Positions 52,683 to 63,399 of a DNA stretch of 64,000 nucleotides are shown in pieces (the stretch's first letter is position 1; each line of letters begins with the position of its first letter). The notes under the pieces are model-generated. The model was not told where the DNA came from, did not search any database, and worked only from the letters and a program-made list of their open reading frames with translations. The translations under genes were made by a program, and so were the position numbers. The DNA is from Ixodes scapularis (lineage: Eukaryota; Arthropoda; Arachnida; Ixodida; Ixodidae): positions 7,992,406-8,056,405 of the forward strand of contig NW_024609836.1 in assembly GCF_016920785.2 (NCBI RefSeq). The letters run 5' to 3'.

Positions 52683-52741
52683 GAGCTTTTCTCCAGTGAG
52701 CTTATCTCCAGTGAGCTTTTCTCCGGTGAGGTTTGCTCCGC
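52683..52741. repeat. Short minisatellite, about 15-bp unit
   Basis: GAGCTTTTCTCCAGT-type unit repeated about four times with substitutions. Confidence 0.75.
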
Positions 52742-52859
52742 CGCCTCGCTGGTCGCACAGTGGCACATCTTTGATAAACCTTTATTATACCTGAGAGTCT
52801 ACTGATCTTGAAAATGGTGCCTATTGATAACATCTACTGAATAGACCTATTGATAAATT

Positions 52860-53079
52860 TAATAGACCGATCTCACCGAGCGTTCGGGGCATGCGTGACG
52901 CCACCATACCTTTAGTTCACAGGAGGCAAACGGCAGAGCACGAGAGGGCTCGTGCTGTCTCGTGCTCCTCACGTGCAGAGCTTCTGCGAGGTTGTCGCAC
53001 GTGCAGAAAGACTAAAGTTCCCCTGATGAATTGCGGCAGTGGTGGCGTAGTCAAACTGGCCGGTGAGATCGGTCTATTA
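52860..53079. mobile_element. 220-bp MITE with 19-bp inverted ends
   Basis: TAATAGACCGATCTCACCG (52860-52878) and CGGTGAGATCGGTCTATTA (53061-53079) are perfect inverted repeats. The interior is GC-rich, with GAGCACGAGAG..CTCGTGCTC foldbacks. The target duplication is unclear. Confidence 0.82.
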
Positions 53080-54005
53080 CCCAAGCATGAAGGAGAATAG
53101 AAGGAATGGTGTTCCAGGCGCCGCACGTGCCGTCGTCTGCAGCAGTAACTGTTCTAAAGCAAAAACCCGAAACAAATGGTTCCTTGCACGCGCGTTCATC
53201 AACGCTTTATTTTGGTTATTTACTTCGAATCTTCTATACGGAGAAGGCGTGCGCGTGCGGCGGTGCGAGCGTAAAGTTTTTGGTTACGCACACGAAAAAA
53301 TACCCTAGCCATAAAAAGCCTCGCTGTAAAAAGCTCGCCGTATACTCTCTCTCCGGACATGAGCTCAGCGATTTTTAGATCCTGGATAACTTTGTTTACA
53401 CACATCGCCACTCAGATCGTTTTTTCGCCTGCCTTTTTCGTTTAGATGTTGGCGATTTGCCTCTGGCCTGCTTGCTAGCCCGCTAATTATTCGTGACTCC
53501 AGGAAAATCGAAGTCACCTAAAGACAAAGGAGTTTTGAAAGCAGGTCCTCTCGCCGCGGTTGTATGCTCGTTCTGCTTCGTCTTCGCGGACAATACTGCT
53601 TTACGGAAAAAAAAAGCCAGGTTCAGCGACACCGCAACAAAATGATCCCCTCCGGCCCTCCCCTAGCCGCGGAGAAATCGCGAAGAAGAAAGGGGACTAT
53701 TTCCCTTTCTTCCTGCAGCCGCTTGTGCCGGTCAAGAAAGTAAGCGCGTGATGTGAACTGAGTGAAAGAGTTGGCAAGTTCAATAGTACCTGCTCAATTT
53801 GAGGATACATTTTTTTTTTAAATTTTGTCGTGAAAACGTGACGCGTCAAAAGACTCATATTCTTGACTTTTCTCACGCAAAGTTTTAGTGGCGCATCTAC
53901 CCGAAACAAAGAAAAGCGCTCCCTCCCCACTTACAAAAGCCAGCGACACAAAACCGGTCTCCGGGTAACCCCTTCAGGCCCGTTTTCTGGCGGCAAACCG
54001 GAAAC
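53080..54005. other. No gene recognised
   Basis: Small overlapping frames only. Confidence 0.4.
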
Positions 54006-54047
54006 TGACGCTCAACTCCGGTGACTCCGCACCGGAGTTGAGCGTCA
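54006..54047. repeat. Perfect 18-bp hairpin
   Basis: TGACGCTCAACTCCGGTG pairs with CACCGGAGTTGAGCGTCA across a six-base loop (ACTCCG). Confidence 0.9.
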
Positions 54048-54224
54048 CACTTAAATCTCACTTTTTTTTTTTCTTTTTCGATAAAAACTACAGCACTTAG
54101 TAAAAAAAATGTTTTCTGATCTTTAATGTTCAACGTCTCCCTTTGCACTAGGGGAAAACTGGTGAGGAGCTTTTCGCGACCCCCTTGCAATATGACGCGG
54201 CAGTTCTCGAGTAATTGGCCCGCA

Positions 54225-54405
54225 TCGGATCTTTTGACTCGCGTCTGCCGAGTCAAGAGATACAACACGCCAAAGGGTTCATTATTGGACCTTCTGACTC
54301 GTTGAACCTTTTGACTCGTTGGACCTCTTGACTCGCCGTGGATCTTTTGACTCGGTGGATCTCTTGACTCGTTGGATCTTTTGACTCGTTGGATCTCTTG
54401 ACCAG
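54225..54405. repeat. Minisatellite array C
   Basis: GTTGGACCTCTTGACTC / GTTGGATCTTTTGACTC units, the second unit type of array B. Preceded by an inverted unit (CCGAGTCAAGAG) and followed by C19. Confidence 0.9.
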
Positions 54406-54410
54406 AAGCG

Positions 54411-54523
54411 CCCCCCCCCCCCCCCCCCCGAGATCCTCCATTTCGCTGGGACCTCTTCTCCCCCCTCCCCCCATACAGCATTTTGTCATGGGCAGCGCCC
54501 CCCCCCCCCCCCCCCCCCCCCCC
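54411..54523. repeat. Two poly-C tracts (C19 and C26)
   Basis: 54411-54429 and 54498-54523, separated by a C/T-rich spacer. Confidence 0.95.
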
Positions 54524-54929
54524 TTTTCTGAAACAAAATCCTGGCTACGTGCCTTCTTAGGGTGCATAGATTGAATTCGTGCCATAAAAAAAAAGACGAC
54601 CTCAACATTCCCCTCAGTGCCCCTTTACATCGTCTGAAAGGGTGTAATGTATATTTGCCAAAATAACGGCACACCGGATCGTATTCTTATTAAACTAATC
54701 ATTCAACTGTGGTGATCCGTACAAAGAACGCTCTTTGCTTTGCGGGTTGTTCAGAATTAAGGCCCACCGTCTATAACTTTCAAACATATAATGATAACGG
54801 TTATTAAAAAAAGAAATTGGTTTGTTTTGTTTTGCGTAAATAAACTTAACTTAACCCAAGAATCTGAAACTTCGTTAGAATATGACTCCGACGGCCGGGA
54901 TGGAGAGGGAAAGTTTGAGAATTATATTA
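54524..54929. other. No gene recognised
   Basis: AT-rich spacer with a poly-A tract. Confidence 0.4.
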
Positions 54930-55040
54930 AAAATAGCGCAAAAAAGACGGGACAAAAAGTCGAAGAAGCACACAGGACAAGATCTATTTTGTGCTTCTTC
55001 GTCTTTTTGTGCCGTCTTTTTTTAGCTATTTTTAATATGA
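54930..55040. repeat. Foldback with about 45-bp arms
   Basis: TTAAAAATAGCGCAAAAAAG .. GTCGAAGAAGCACA faces TGTGCTTCTTCGTC .. CTTTTTTTAGCTATTTTTAA. The sequence style (AGCGC then AAAAGACG..GACAAAA) resembles the arms at 55340 and 55900 and is probably PLE terminal debris. Confidence 0.75.
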
Positions 55041-55312
55041 ATGTCAATTACAAACCCGCCCAGCAGAACAAACTTTTATACAAAGTTTGAGAACACTATA
55101 GATAGGTAAAAGATAAAGGAGAAAAAACTTTCTCTATGAGCCGACGCCCACCTAAGCCTAATATCATCAAAACAAGAAATGATACTGCCGGGCGACTTTA
55201 GTATTCAATTAAGTGGGAAAAAAAATTCTCACCAAGAAATAATTAACGTTGTTCTCTTTCTTGCTGCCAACAGTTTTTCGTTCATAGAAATGCCACATGT
55301 GTCCATAATGTA

Positions 55313-55935
55313 AGCTTCTTTTTTCACTTCGGAATTAAAAACAGCGCGGAAAGACGAGGACAAGACAAAGAAGTGACACGGACGTAGCGCTGACTTACAA
55401 CTGAGTTTATTGAACGCAAAATCGCAATATATATTTGCGGTGTCACGAACAAAAGAGAAGAAAGAATTCAGCCCATGTGATGCATCACCAATAAAAATAA
55501 AACAATGATAACCCGACTTCCAACGGTGTGAGGTTGTTAAGCGTCATAGGAACCAGCTTACTCGGGAAATTCTAGAGGCTGTTGAGATAGCGAGGTTGGG
55601 TGCAGCATGTGTAAGCAGTCCTTCTGTGGCCCTATCAGGCAAAGAGATGAATTTTCTGGTTCCCCGACTTGCTCGTTTTTTAGCACATACTCTGTACAGC
55701 TGTGTCATGGCGCATTTTTATAATTATTTTTTATGTTTTTTATTATTGTTTTATTTTTATTGGTGATACATCACATGTGGGCTGAATTTTTTCTGTTCTT
55801 TTGTTCGTGACACAGCAAATATATATTGCGATTTTGCGTTCAATAAACTCAGTTGTAACTCAGCGCTACGTCCGCGTCACTTCTTTGTCTGGTCCTCGTC
55901 TTTTCGCGCTGTTTTTAATTCCGAAGTATGTACAA
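55313..55935 (+). mobile_element. PLE 3'-end remnant between inverted terminal arms
   Basis: The centre (55510-55720) encodes CEVVKRHRNQLTREILEAVE then ACVSSPSVALSGKEMNFL, the conserved tail that follows GIY-YIG in one group of Penelope-like elements. It is flanked by inverted arms of about 185 bp: AAAACAGCGC..AAAGACGAGGACAAGACAAAGAAG on the left and its complement on the right. The RT and nuclease are missing. Related arm sequence lies at 60950-61050. Confidence 0.65.
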
Positions 55936-56324
55936 ACTCGCCCAAGCCTCAACTTTAGCTTCTTTTTTTACGCTATCATTGGTGTTCATCGGCCCATATA
56001 TATTTTTTATTTTTATCTTTATCCTTTGATTCAGGCACTTCATGTTATCAAACTTTCGCGTTCTATCCCATTCACTAACGCAACCATTTTACAAAGTTTA
56101 AGTATCCTGTGATTTGTTGTACAATAAAACGCACGCCGAAAAACACGGTCCTGTTCTAAAAAAACAACAACAAAAAACACCTGGTATGTCCCGCAGTAAC
56201 CGGCAGAAAAAGCAGAAGAGAAGCGACTATCATGGACACAATAGGTGGCGTCTCTAACGTACCGTGATTCGTGGCCCGTGGTCTTTTTCTATATGGCAAA
56301 AGCACCTATTTTTTTTTTTTTTTA
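55936..56324. other. No gene recognised
   Basis: AT-rich spacer. Confidence 0.4.
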
Positions 56325-56720
56325 AAAAGGGGTGTAGACGTTACACCCTTTGTCAGATATACGGCACCCTAAAACTTCAGTTGGACGTACAGTGTGCTGA
56401 CGTCGAACTGACTGCCCCAACTTTTGCGAGAGGGTTGATGACGGTGCAGTATAACATATTAAACAGCTAAAGTACGTATCAAAGTCTACAGGAAAAAAAC
56501 ACACAGGTTTTGCAGTTGAGCCTAGAAAACCCCGATAACGTTTTTTTGCAGTCAGTCACGCTTACATAAACTATTTTAATGAGTTGTACAACTCGGCTAT
56601 CAAGCCGCTCGTGAAATTTAGTAGCGTCGCTACAACGTCAGTGCGCTGAACATTCAACTGAAGTTTTGGGGTGTCGTATGTGTGACAAGGGGTGTAACGT
56701 CTACACACACCCTTTTTTTA
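56325..56720. mobile_element. About 390-bp palindromic element (family Q), just past the Toll stop codon
   Basis: Ends GGGTGTAGACGTTACACCC / GGGTGTAACGTCTACACACA are inverted, and pairing continues for about 75 bp (CCTAAAACTTCAGTTGGACG / TCAACTGAAGTTTTGGGGTG). It ends 4-5 bp from the Toll stop, so it would be part of that gene's 3' UTR if transcribed. Confidence 0.8.
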
Positions 56721-56724
56721 GAGT

Positions 56725-59700
56725 TTACGGCTCTTCGACGTGGGACAATGGGGTCATTGCAAAGCCGTCCTCATGGTGGACGATGAGTTTTCCCGTGGCG
56801 TGCCTCTTGGGCAGCGAGTAGAGCAGCTTGTCCCAGAAGTGTGCCTCGCCCCAGCGGAGATAGTTGATGGTTCGCATGTAGAGCTGCAGCTCCTCGTCCA
56901 GTCGACTGGGGTCCACGTCATCCAGACGCAGCAGCACCAGTCGGTTGATCTTGTCCTTAAGAGCGCGGTGGTGCGCCACACGGAACTCCCACAGGCACCA
57001 CTCGCTCTCCACAAAGTTCCTAAGGTAGAGGAAAGGAACAGCTTAAGTTCACAGTACTCTAAAAAAAAAAAAAAAAAAAAAAAACAAAAAAAAAAACGGG
57101 GGCACATTTTTGCATTCTTTGTCCCATATGCTACAACCCCAAACTTCAGGTCCGCGTACAGCGTACTGATTTCGAACCAATGGCACCAACTTTCACGAGC
57201 GGCTTGCTAGCCGAGTGGAACAACTTATTAAAACAGCTAATGCACGGTGCGCCCCAAACTTGACGCCACCAAGAGATGGTCCAGTTTCTTCACATCTTGA
57301 GATATTCCTGAACCTAGCGGTCCAACTAGTTGGTGAAGATTTGCGTCTTCAATGAAAGCCCAACCAGGGGAAGGTAGTCCAGCAGCTGCAGCGATCAATT
57401 TATCTTTGGGTAGCATGCAATAGATCAATATTTTCGAAACCGAGTGGCGGCGTTAAAGGGGTACGGAAACAAAATTTCAGCTCTCATTTTCTAGCTTGAA
57501 TGTATTGCATGTTGTACCCTAACCTCAAAAACACCAGTCTTCCGTTGAAAGGCACAAGAAAACGAATTTTAAAGCTAAATAAACGATCTTTCAATGTGCA
57601 CCTGGTGGATGCATGCGGAGCCTATTTGGGGGGTAATCTTGCAATGTTGGGGAACTTGCTACGTAGTCGTGACGTAGCAGATTCCTTCGGTGCAGCGCCG
57701 CGCTTTGGAATTTCAACATTTTCCTTCTTAGCTTTCCTCCTAGCTCAACTCACAGATCGCGCATTGTACCAAACGGTCCAAGAAGACGGAAAGGAAGGAC
57801 TCCCCTCTTTCTGGGACCCTCGTTCGTGCAACCCTCGTTTGTGCAACCGGAAACAGCCAGTCTCCCCTAGAAGAGTAGCCCGTCGCTCAAAACTCGAACA
57901 AAAGTTGCTTTCCTCACCCTGTTCAGCCCTAAGCTGACAGTGTTGTGGAAGCTACTTGCTCCTTGGGCCAGCCACACGCTCGTCACCCCACGGGTATTTC
58001 GAACGGCTCGGTTGTAACGCGCTGACGCTATTGACACCACCACAACGCTGACAACGCCACCAAGGGTAAAGCTCGTAACCACGCCTGCCTTGCTACGTCA
58101 CGAATGCGGGCAACCTTTTCTTTCTGTTTTTGTTTGCGCCGGATATCCCGTGACGCATCGTGCTCTTTGTTCGCTTCTCTTCAAGCGCTGGCTCGAGTGT
58201 ACCGTTTGGAACGAAAAATAAAGCCAGTCGTTCAAAATACAAACGTGCGATTATCTTTTACGGTTATTACCTGTCATGCTGGACTCATTTCCGAACGAAA
58301 TTTAAATATTTCAATTTTATTATTTTTTTTTTTGCCGTACCTCTTTAAGTTTGAGGGGCACTATACGTGTAACTGAATACAAAAACAAACAAAAAAAAGT
58401 TTTTTGGCCTTATTGAAAAACATTAATGTTTTTTTTTTGCCTGTGGTCTTTGATACGTACTTTAGATGTTTAATCAGTTATTACGCGCGGATATCCAGTC
58501 CTTCGAAAACGTTGGGGCCGTCAGTTCAAAATAAGGGCTCTGTACGCCGAACTGAAGTTTCGAGGTGTGTTATATGGGACAAAAAAGTGTGAGACTTACA
58601 CCCCGAACTTAAGATGAGCCTAGGTCGGGACGTGCTACCTGAAATGGCCGCTGAGTCATGGTTGTATGAAAACAATATTAATTGTACTGCAAAACCTTGC
58701 AAACTAAAGATGATAGAAAACATCACGCGCCCCCCCCCCCCCCCCTTTTTGTATTAAACTCCAATAAAAGTTACTACAAAAAGAGTTTTTTTCCGTTGTT
58801 TTTACGTTTCTAGTAACGTTGAAATGTACGTATCCTGATTCAGTTCCCAAAGCAGCCGTCTGGCGGCGCGTCGAGCGACGCTTGGTGAGTCGTGGTGAGT
58901 GATGGGGGGTACCGTTCGTGTATGCGGCGCCTATGAGCAGTTCCGTAACTGAGGTAATCTAATAACGTTGGTTGAAGGGCATCCCCAAACGCCATGCGTC
59001 TTGTTTGGCCGGAAGTCCGAAAATCGTTTTATGGGTCCTTTAAATGGCCAACTATCCCTTTGACTCACGCGGTATCCGGAGCGCAAGCTCGTCTGCTTCT
59101 TGCAGGGGGGTCGCGATGATGTGAGAACATCGGGCTCTTATATCGACTGATTGAAAACAATAGTGCGTAGACATCGGGCGTCTAGCACTAAGGTACATTA
59201 ACTTTCAATCAAAGCCAATCAGAGCCCGGCGTCGTTCTGACGTCACCTCGACTGCTGCGCAAAAAGCGGACGACATGCTCTCCGCATATCACGCTGCTGT
59301 GACGTCACTAGGCAGGAATTGAGGAACCGGAAATGAAGACGTGGGTAACTCATCAGTCGGAAACGCGCTCTAGGCAGCGTACCTACGTTAGTGCAACTCA
59401 CTCGGATAGCAAGAGGAGAGTTCGCCTCGAGCAGGACACTGCCTCCTGGATGATGTCCTGGATGAGGAAGCCTCCCTTGAAGTTCCGGTCGTATGTGCAG
59501 GCTGAGAACCCCATGGCTTCGATGCCCGGGACGAGCGTGTCGTAAACGAAGGCAGAGTCCTTGCTGCTGAAGGACACGAACACGTCGAAGTGCTTGTCCT
59601 CGTCTATCTCGTCCTCCTTGATGCACTGAAGGCAGCCGCAAATTCCCCGAGCGTACAGCCACACCATGATCTCGCGCTTGTACTTCAGGTAGGCCGTAGA

Positions 59701-59726
59701 AGTGGTCAGAACCATGGTCACCAGAA
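56725..59726 (-). CDS. Toll-like receptor, last two coding exons (TIR domain)
   Basis: Exon A 59726-59402 (acceptor CGTCCAG, donor GTGAGTTG) and exon B 57019-56725 (acceptor CTACCTTAG, stop at 56725) join in phase 2 to about 206 codons. Exon A carries the end of the membrane segment (VTMVLTTSTAYLKYKREI), then the TIR box 1 (HFDVFVSFSSKDSAFVYD), box 2 region and RRTLLLLSE. Exon B has NFVESEWCLWEF, LDEELQLYMRTINYLRW and the box 3 FW (HFWDKLLYSLP). TIR domains sit in the cytoplasm and recruit MyD88-type adaptors to drive NF-kB-type immune or developmental signalling. The tail after TIR is short (about 25 residues). The leucine-rich ectodomain must lie beyond the window. All expected motifs are present and undamaged. 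Confidence 0.93.
57237..57428 (-). CDS. Unidentified open frame in the Toll intron
   Basis: The minus frame contains LPKDKLIAAAAGLPSPGWAF then IEDANLHQLVGPLGSGISQD. The composition looks like protein, but no family is recognised. It could be an exon of a captured gene or chance. It overlaps the left arm of the family-Q palindrome at its end. Confidence 0.2.
   Translation of the reverse strand: MIYCMLPKDKLIAAAAGLPSPGWAFIEDANLHQLVGPLGSGISQDVKKLDHLLVASSLGRTVH
57457..58344. mobile_element. 888-bp TTAA-flanked element in the Toll intron
   Basis: Ends AGGGGTACGG / CCGTACCTCT are flanked by TTAA at 57453-57456 and 58345-58348. Frames inside (for example 57500-57937) show no domain. This is a non-autonomous, piggyBac-like insertion. 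Confidence 0.75.
58608..59401. other. Remainder of the Toll intron; C16 tract at 58730-58745
   Basis: No exon or repeat pair was recognised. Confidence 0.5.
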
Positions 59727-60094
59727 CTGGACGTTGGACAATTTATCATTGCGAGAGTTCATCAGAAAAGGGCAAAATGTGGTGAGTTTTCGCAATAGAC
59801 CGGCGGAATTCACGCAAGAAACTATAAACCGATATTTTTGTTCTTCGGTCTGGATATCGAATTAAACATTGAAAGCCTCGAAGAATTTTATTTCGCGTTT
59901 TGGAAACGGCATGACACATTTTTTTCTCGACTATATTCTTTCAGCGAAGAGGCGGCTGCGCGCAAGCGACTTATATAGTGTCATCGAGAAAACAAAAGTT
60001 ATTTGTAGTCTCTAAATTTACAATTGAAATCGGGCTGCTTGAGGGGCAACAGAAGAAGCGCCTGAGGGGTAATAGAAAAGGTGTTTGTCCTTTG
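59727..60094. other. No gene recognised
   Basis: Upstream intron of the Toll gene. No further Toll exon was seen here. Confidence 0.4.
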
Positions 60095-60900
60095 TCCTCT
60101 GTGTTTATTTATTTATTGTACTCTCAGGGCCCGAAAGCATTACAGAGGGGAAGAGTGTATAAAACGAAAGAAAAATGTAGCAAAACAACAATACAGTAAA
60201 CACATCATAACAAGTGAAACTAACAGGTCAGAAGTCAGCGCAAAAATGGTTAGTAATGGCACTTCGAAGAGGTTTAGAGCCAGTTATGGCAACAGTCAAA
60301 CCGGGAAGGTGGTTCCATTCCTCAGCTGTGCGTGGTAGAAAGGATGAATGAAATGTATTGGTTAATGCAGTTTGGTACTAAAACTTTGTGCTGGTTATCA
60401 ACACGAGATATGTAATAGGGTGGAGTTATGAAATGGTCACGTAATATTGGATTATGAAAAAAAAACTTTATGGAAGAAGCATAAGCGTGAAATTTTATGG
60501 CGAAGTAAAAGAGATGGTGAAGTTAAACTGTTTTCCATTCACGATACACTGGCGGTGCGGTGATAGTTCGATAGAATGAAACGGGCTGATCTGTTTTAAA
60601 TGGATTCCAAAGCAGTGATGAGGATATTGTGACCGGGATCCCAGATGGAGGCTGCATACTCTCGTTTAGGTCTTATTAAAGTTTTATAGAGGACCAATTT
60701 AAGCGAAACAGGCACCATAGAAAAATTGTTTTAGGTAACCCAGCATGCTGATAGCACGATTAGTAATATACTCAATATGAGGTTTCCATGAAAGGTTAAA
60801 AGTTAAGTGAACACCAGGATATTTGTACGATGTCACTTGTTCTAAGGAGTTACCATCAGGGTAGTACAAAGGACTCTAATTAGTTGTAACACGACTTTTG
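60095..60900 (-). mobile_element. LINE 3' fragment (CR1-like), degenerate
   Basis: On the minus strand pieces of the RT thumb and tail can be read with stops between them: HLTFNLSWKPHIEYITNRAI, YKTLIRPKREYAASIWDPG, SARFILSNYHRTASVS and RVDNQHKVLVPNCINQ. It begins on the plus strand with TATTTATTTATT (the A-rich tail). It is older than the LINEs at 15.6 and 34.8 kb. Confidence 0.65.
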
Positions 60901-61221
60901 TTTTGGCTAGTTGGTTCTTACTAGACATGATTAAAATAGCATAAACTTGACAATGACAACAAAGAAGGCACACGTACATCAGGACTGGCGCTTACTTCCA
61001 ACTAAGTTCATTTCATCATCAACCAAGCAATATATACCATCGCCAGCGAACATAAAAACCCAAAAAGACAAACAATAGTTATACATTAAGATTATATGCA
61101 TACCACGCGCCTTTCTTCAGATAAAACCATCAAGAAAAAATAATTCTTTGTCTATGAGACACACCGACGGCATGCTGACGCACTTGTCTCCCGCTCTTTT
61201 GATAAAAAACGCCTCTATAAT

Positions 61222-61614
61222 TTACCTCTCTGTCTTGTCCTTTGCTGTCTTTAGGAACTTCGTCAAATTCAAAAGCAGTTTACACCCACATCGTTTAACG
61301 TGCTCAGCAAGATGACCACCCGAATTGCTTCGTACCGACCGATTATGTTCGCGCGCTCTCTCATTGAAACACCGACCCGTTTGTCCAATGTAAATGCGGC
61401 CACAGCTAGAAGGAATTTCATAAACAACCCCACTTGTGCAGTTAGCGTACCTGACGGCATGTTTTTTTTCTTTTTTTGTGCATTGCACTTTTTTTTTTCT
61501 TGTAAGCATAGGACATAGCTTGCCAAGCTTGCAGAGAGCCGAAAAAAGGAGATTAATATCATATCTACCAGCTATCTTTTTCAAATTATGCGATACCCTG
61601 TGCATATAAGGCAC
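61222..61614 (-). pseudogene. PLE GIY-YIG nuclease domain
   Basis: The frame carries CTSGVVYEIPSSCGRIYIGQ, TGRCFNERAREHNRSV and HLAEHVKRCGC, i.e. the GIY-YIG pair of motifs with the conserved Arg and the His/Cys residues found in PLE endonucleases. It is preceded by an AAG-rich stretch around YANC. The domain itself is intact, but the element around it is broken. Confidence 0.8.
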
Positions 61615-62044
61615 AACTTGCCCTCTTTTTTTGTTGATCTGTTCTAGAGTACGTTTTTTATTATGTCATCCTTTAAATTTCTGTAATAGGCTCTTGCAAA
61701 CGCTTGAAAGTAACATGTTAAGGTACCCTGCAGATTTTCGAAGGCGGTTGACATTTTGTGTTCCCAACTTTTTGTGAGGGCAGCCAGTAAGCAATTTGTA
61801 GCTATTCCTCTTTTTATAAGTTTGGAGTGGCCATTTTCAAATGACAAACGACTTTTTTTGGATCGCGGGTTGTACATCCAGCACAAGTGTTGCCTAGAGA
61901 AATCAAGCTGTAAATCTAGAAGCTGAATGCAATTCTGGGTTGCAAATTAGCAAGTGAAATTTAAACCTCCCGAGTGACAATTAAAAATGTCGATAATTTT
62001 TTAAGCAACATCAACTTCATTTGTCCCAGCCAAATCTCCTAAAA

Positions 62045-62405
62045 CAACTAAAAAATCGTAAACGTATCGGTAAACCTTAAGCACATGTACATTTTCAAGA
62101 GACCCAGATATACGTTAATTTATCTTTTCCAGATAAATATCGCACAACACTGGGACGACAGAAGATCCAATACATATACCATCTTTTTTTTTTGTATAAA
62201 GAACTGATTCAAGGAGGGTTAGAAAGTTTTTACAGTTGATGCCAGCCGAATTTCGGAACTTGGTCCGTCCGGATTCCTCGATCTTGTCCCTTACAGCATT
62301 GAAGAGTCCATCAGGTGGCACTGAATAATACAAGTCTTCTATATCCACTGAGAAGGCTGATCTGGCCGTTATAAGTCCGTCCTTGATGTCCTGTACTATC
62401 TCCAT
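62045..62405 (-). pseudogene. PLE RT core with a mutated active site
   Basis: 62115-62405 encodes DIKDGLITARSAFSVDIEDL, FRNSAGINCKNFLTLLESVL and GICIGSSVVPVLCDIYLEKI. A frame change leads to VYRYVYDFLVVLGDLAGTNE at about 62080-62020. There the expected Y-x-D-D box reads YVYD, so the first catalytic Asp is Tyr (codon at 62058-62060). Catalysis would be lost. Confidence 0.75.
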
Positions 62406-63245
62406 AGAGTTTTTCTACGAAAGAAAAAGGATCATCACATGCCAACGTATTCAGATGACGCTGTAAATAACGGCTCACTTGGACCTGCCACGAATTCCTC
62501 TCTGATACTACTACCCATAGAGGGCACTCTGGTTTGTGAGTTTTTCAGAAAAAGAACACTTCCAAAACACCACTTTCTGCTTTGTTAACAGCCTTTTGAG
62601 GCTATTCAGGTTCAAATCCGTTAGCATCTTGAGTGCTGCTGTCTTCTGTTGCTTATAGGCCGAAAGTTACTTGTATTAAAATTCTTCCCTATTGCCGATT
62701 TTGCCTTGTCTTGAAACAGGCCTTCAGGCATAACCACGAATCCGCCTTCCTTGTCCGCTTGCACAATTGTCAAACCACTCTGCTTCAAACAATTGACTAT
62801 TTTCTGAAAGGGAGGTTTTCCTTTGGGTTTCAGGGACTTACTGTTGGCTAGTAGCTGGTGCCGACTGGAGGAAGGTTCGTAGCTGTACTTTGGGCCTTTT
62901 CCCAGGACCTTGTGTACACTTTCCGGTAGTTAAGCGTTTCCAAGAATCGTGACGTTGCTATTTGTTGCTGCCTCGTGGTTCTTCCTTGATGAAGGTAGGC
63001 TTAATCGCGCTCTTTGCCACAGAAATTATGTAGCCTGTTTTGCCAACTTCCCGTACTCGGCATAGCGACGGTCTTGATTGTGGGATCCGTCTTCTCCTTG
63101 AGCGATGATTCTCAGCCAGTCTTGAAGCAGGCGAACCTGTCTCCAGCATTCAGATTTCAGGATCTTGCAGATTCTCTTTGCATGTCCCCAAGAAGGTTCC
63201 AGTACTCCGAACAGAGATTGAACCTCTAAAGGAATGTATTTGTTT

Positions 63246-63392
63246 CCAATAGGTATCTGGAACTTCTATGTTATTTTAGGCTTTCTTGTTATTTCACTTG
63301 TTTGTCATGTATTTTCTTTCATGTAACCCCCCTACAATAATGCCCCCTGGGCGATGTAGGTGTGTGCATAAATAAAATAAATAAATAAATTT
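63246..63392 (+). mobile_element. LINE tail fragment
   Basis: TTCATGTAACCCCCCTACAA, TAATGCCCCCTGGGCGATGT and an (AAAT)n tail look like a LINE 3' end inserted between the two PLE copies. Confidence 0.5.
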
Positions 63393-63399
63393 CCTTTTT

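Larger units (their letters stand above)
57097..58607. mobile_element. Second family-Q palindrome, in the Toll intron, split by insertions
   Basis: Left TTTGTCCCATATGCTACAAC, CCCAAACTTCAGGTCC and right CTGAAGTTTCGAGGTGTGTT, ATGGGACAAAAAAGTG are inverted. The inner right part (CTTTGATACGTACTTTAGAT) matches, in reverse, 56470-56490 of the first copy. The arms are separated by 57245-57450 (unknown sequence) and the TTAA element 57457-58344. Confidence 0.7.
60940..63245 (-). mobile_element. Penelope-like element on the minus strand, degenerate
   Basis: From right to left: the N-terminal region (62880-63245), the RT1 block LTIVQADKEGGFVVMPEG (about 62720-62790), FSVDIEDLYYSVPPDGLF (62290-62350), the active-site block (62045-62080), CWMYNPRSKKSRLSFENGHS then LIKRGIATNCLLAALTKSWE (61750-61886), and GIY-YIG (61222-61614). 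The 3' region (60950-61100) resembles the arms at 55.3 kb. It is a different PLE lineage from the 19-30-kb one (ADKEGG, CIGS.VVP, NPRSKKS motifs). Confidence 0.78.

Noticed and set aside
59243..59749. 168-codon minus-strand frame overlapping the Toll exon
   Set aside because: It is a shifted-frame shadow of the TIR exon and lacks any domain of its own.
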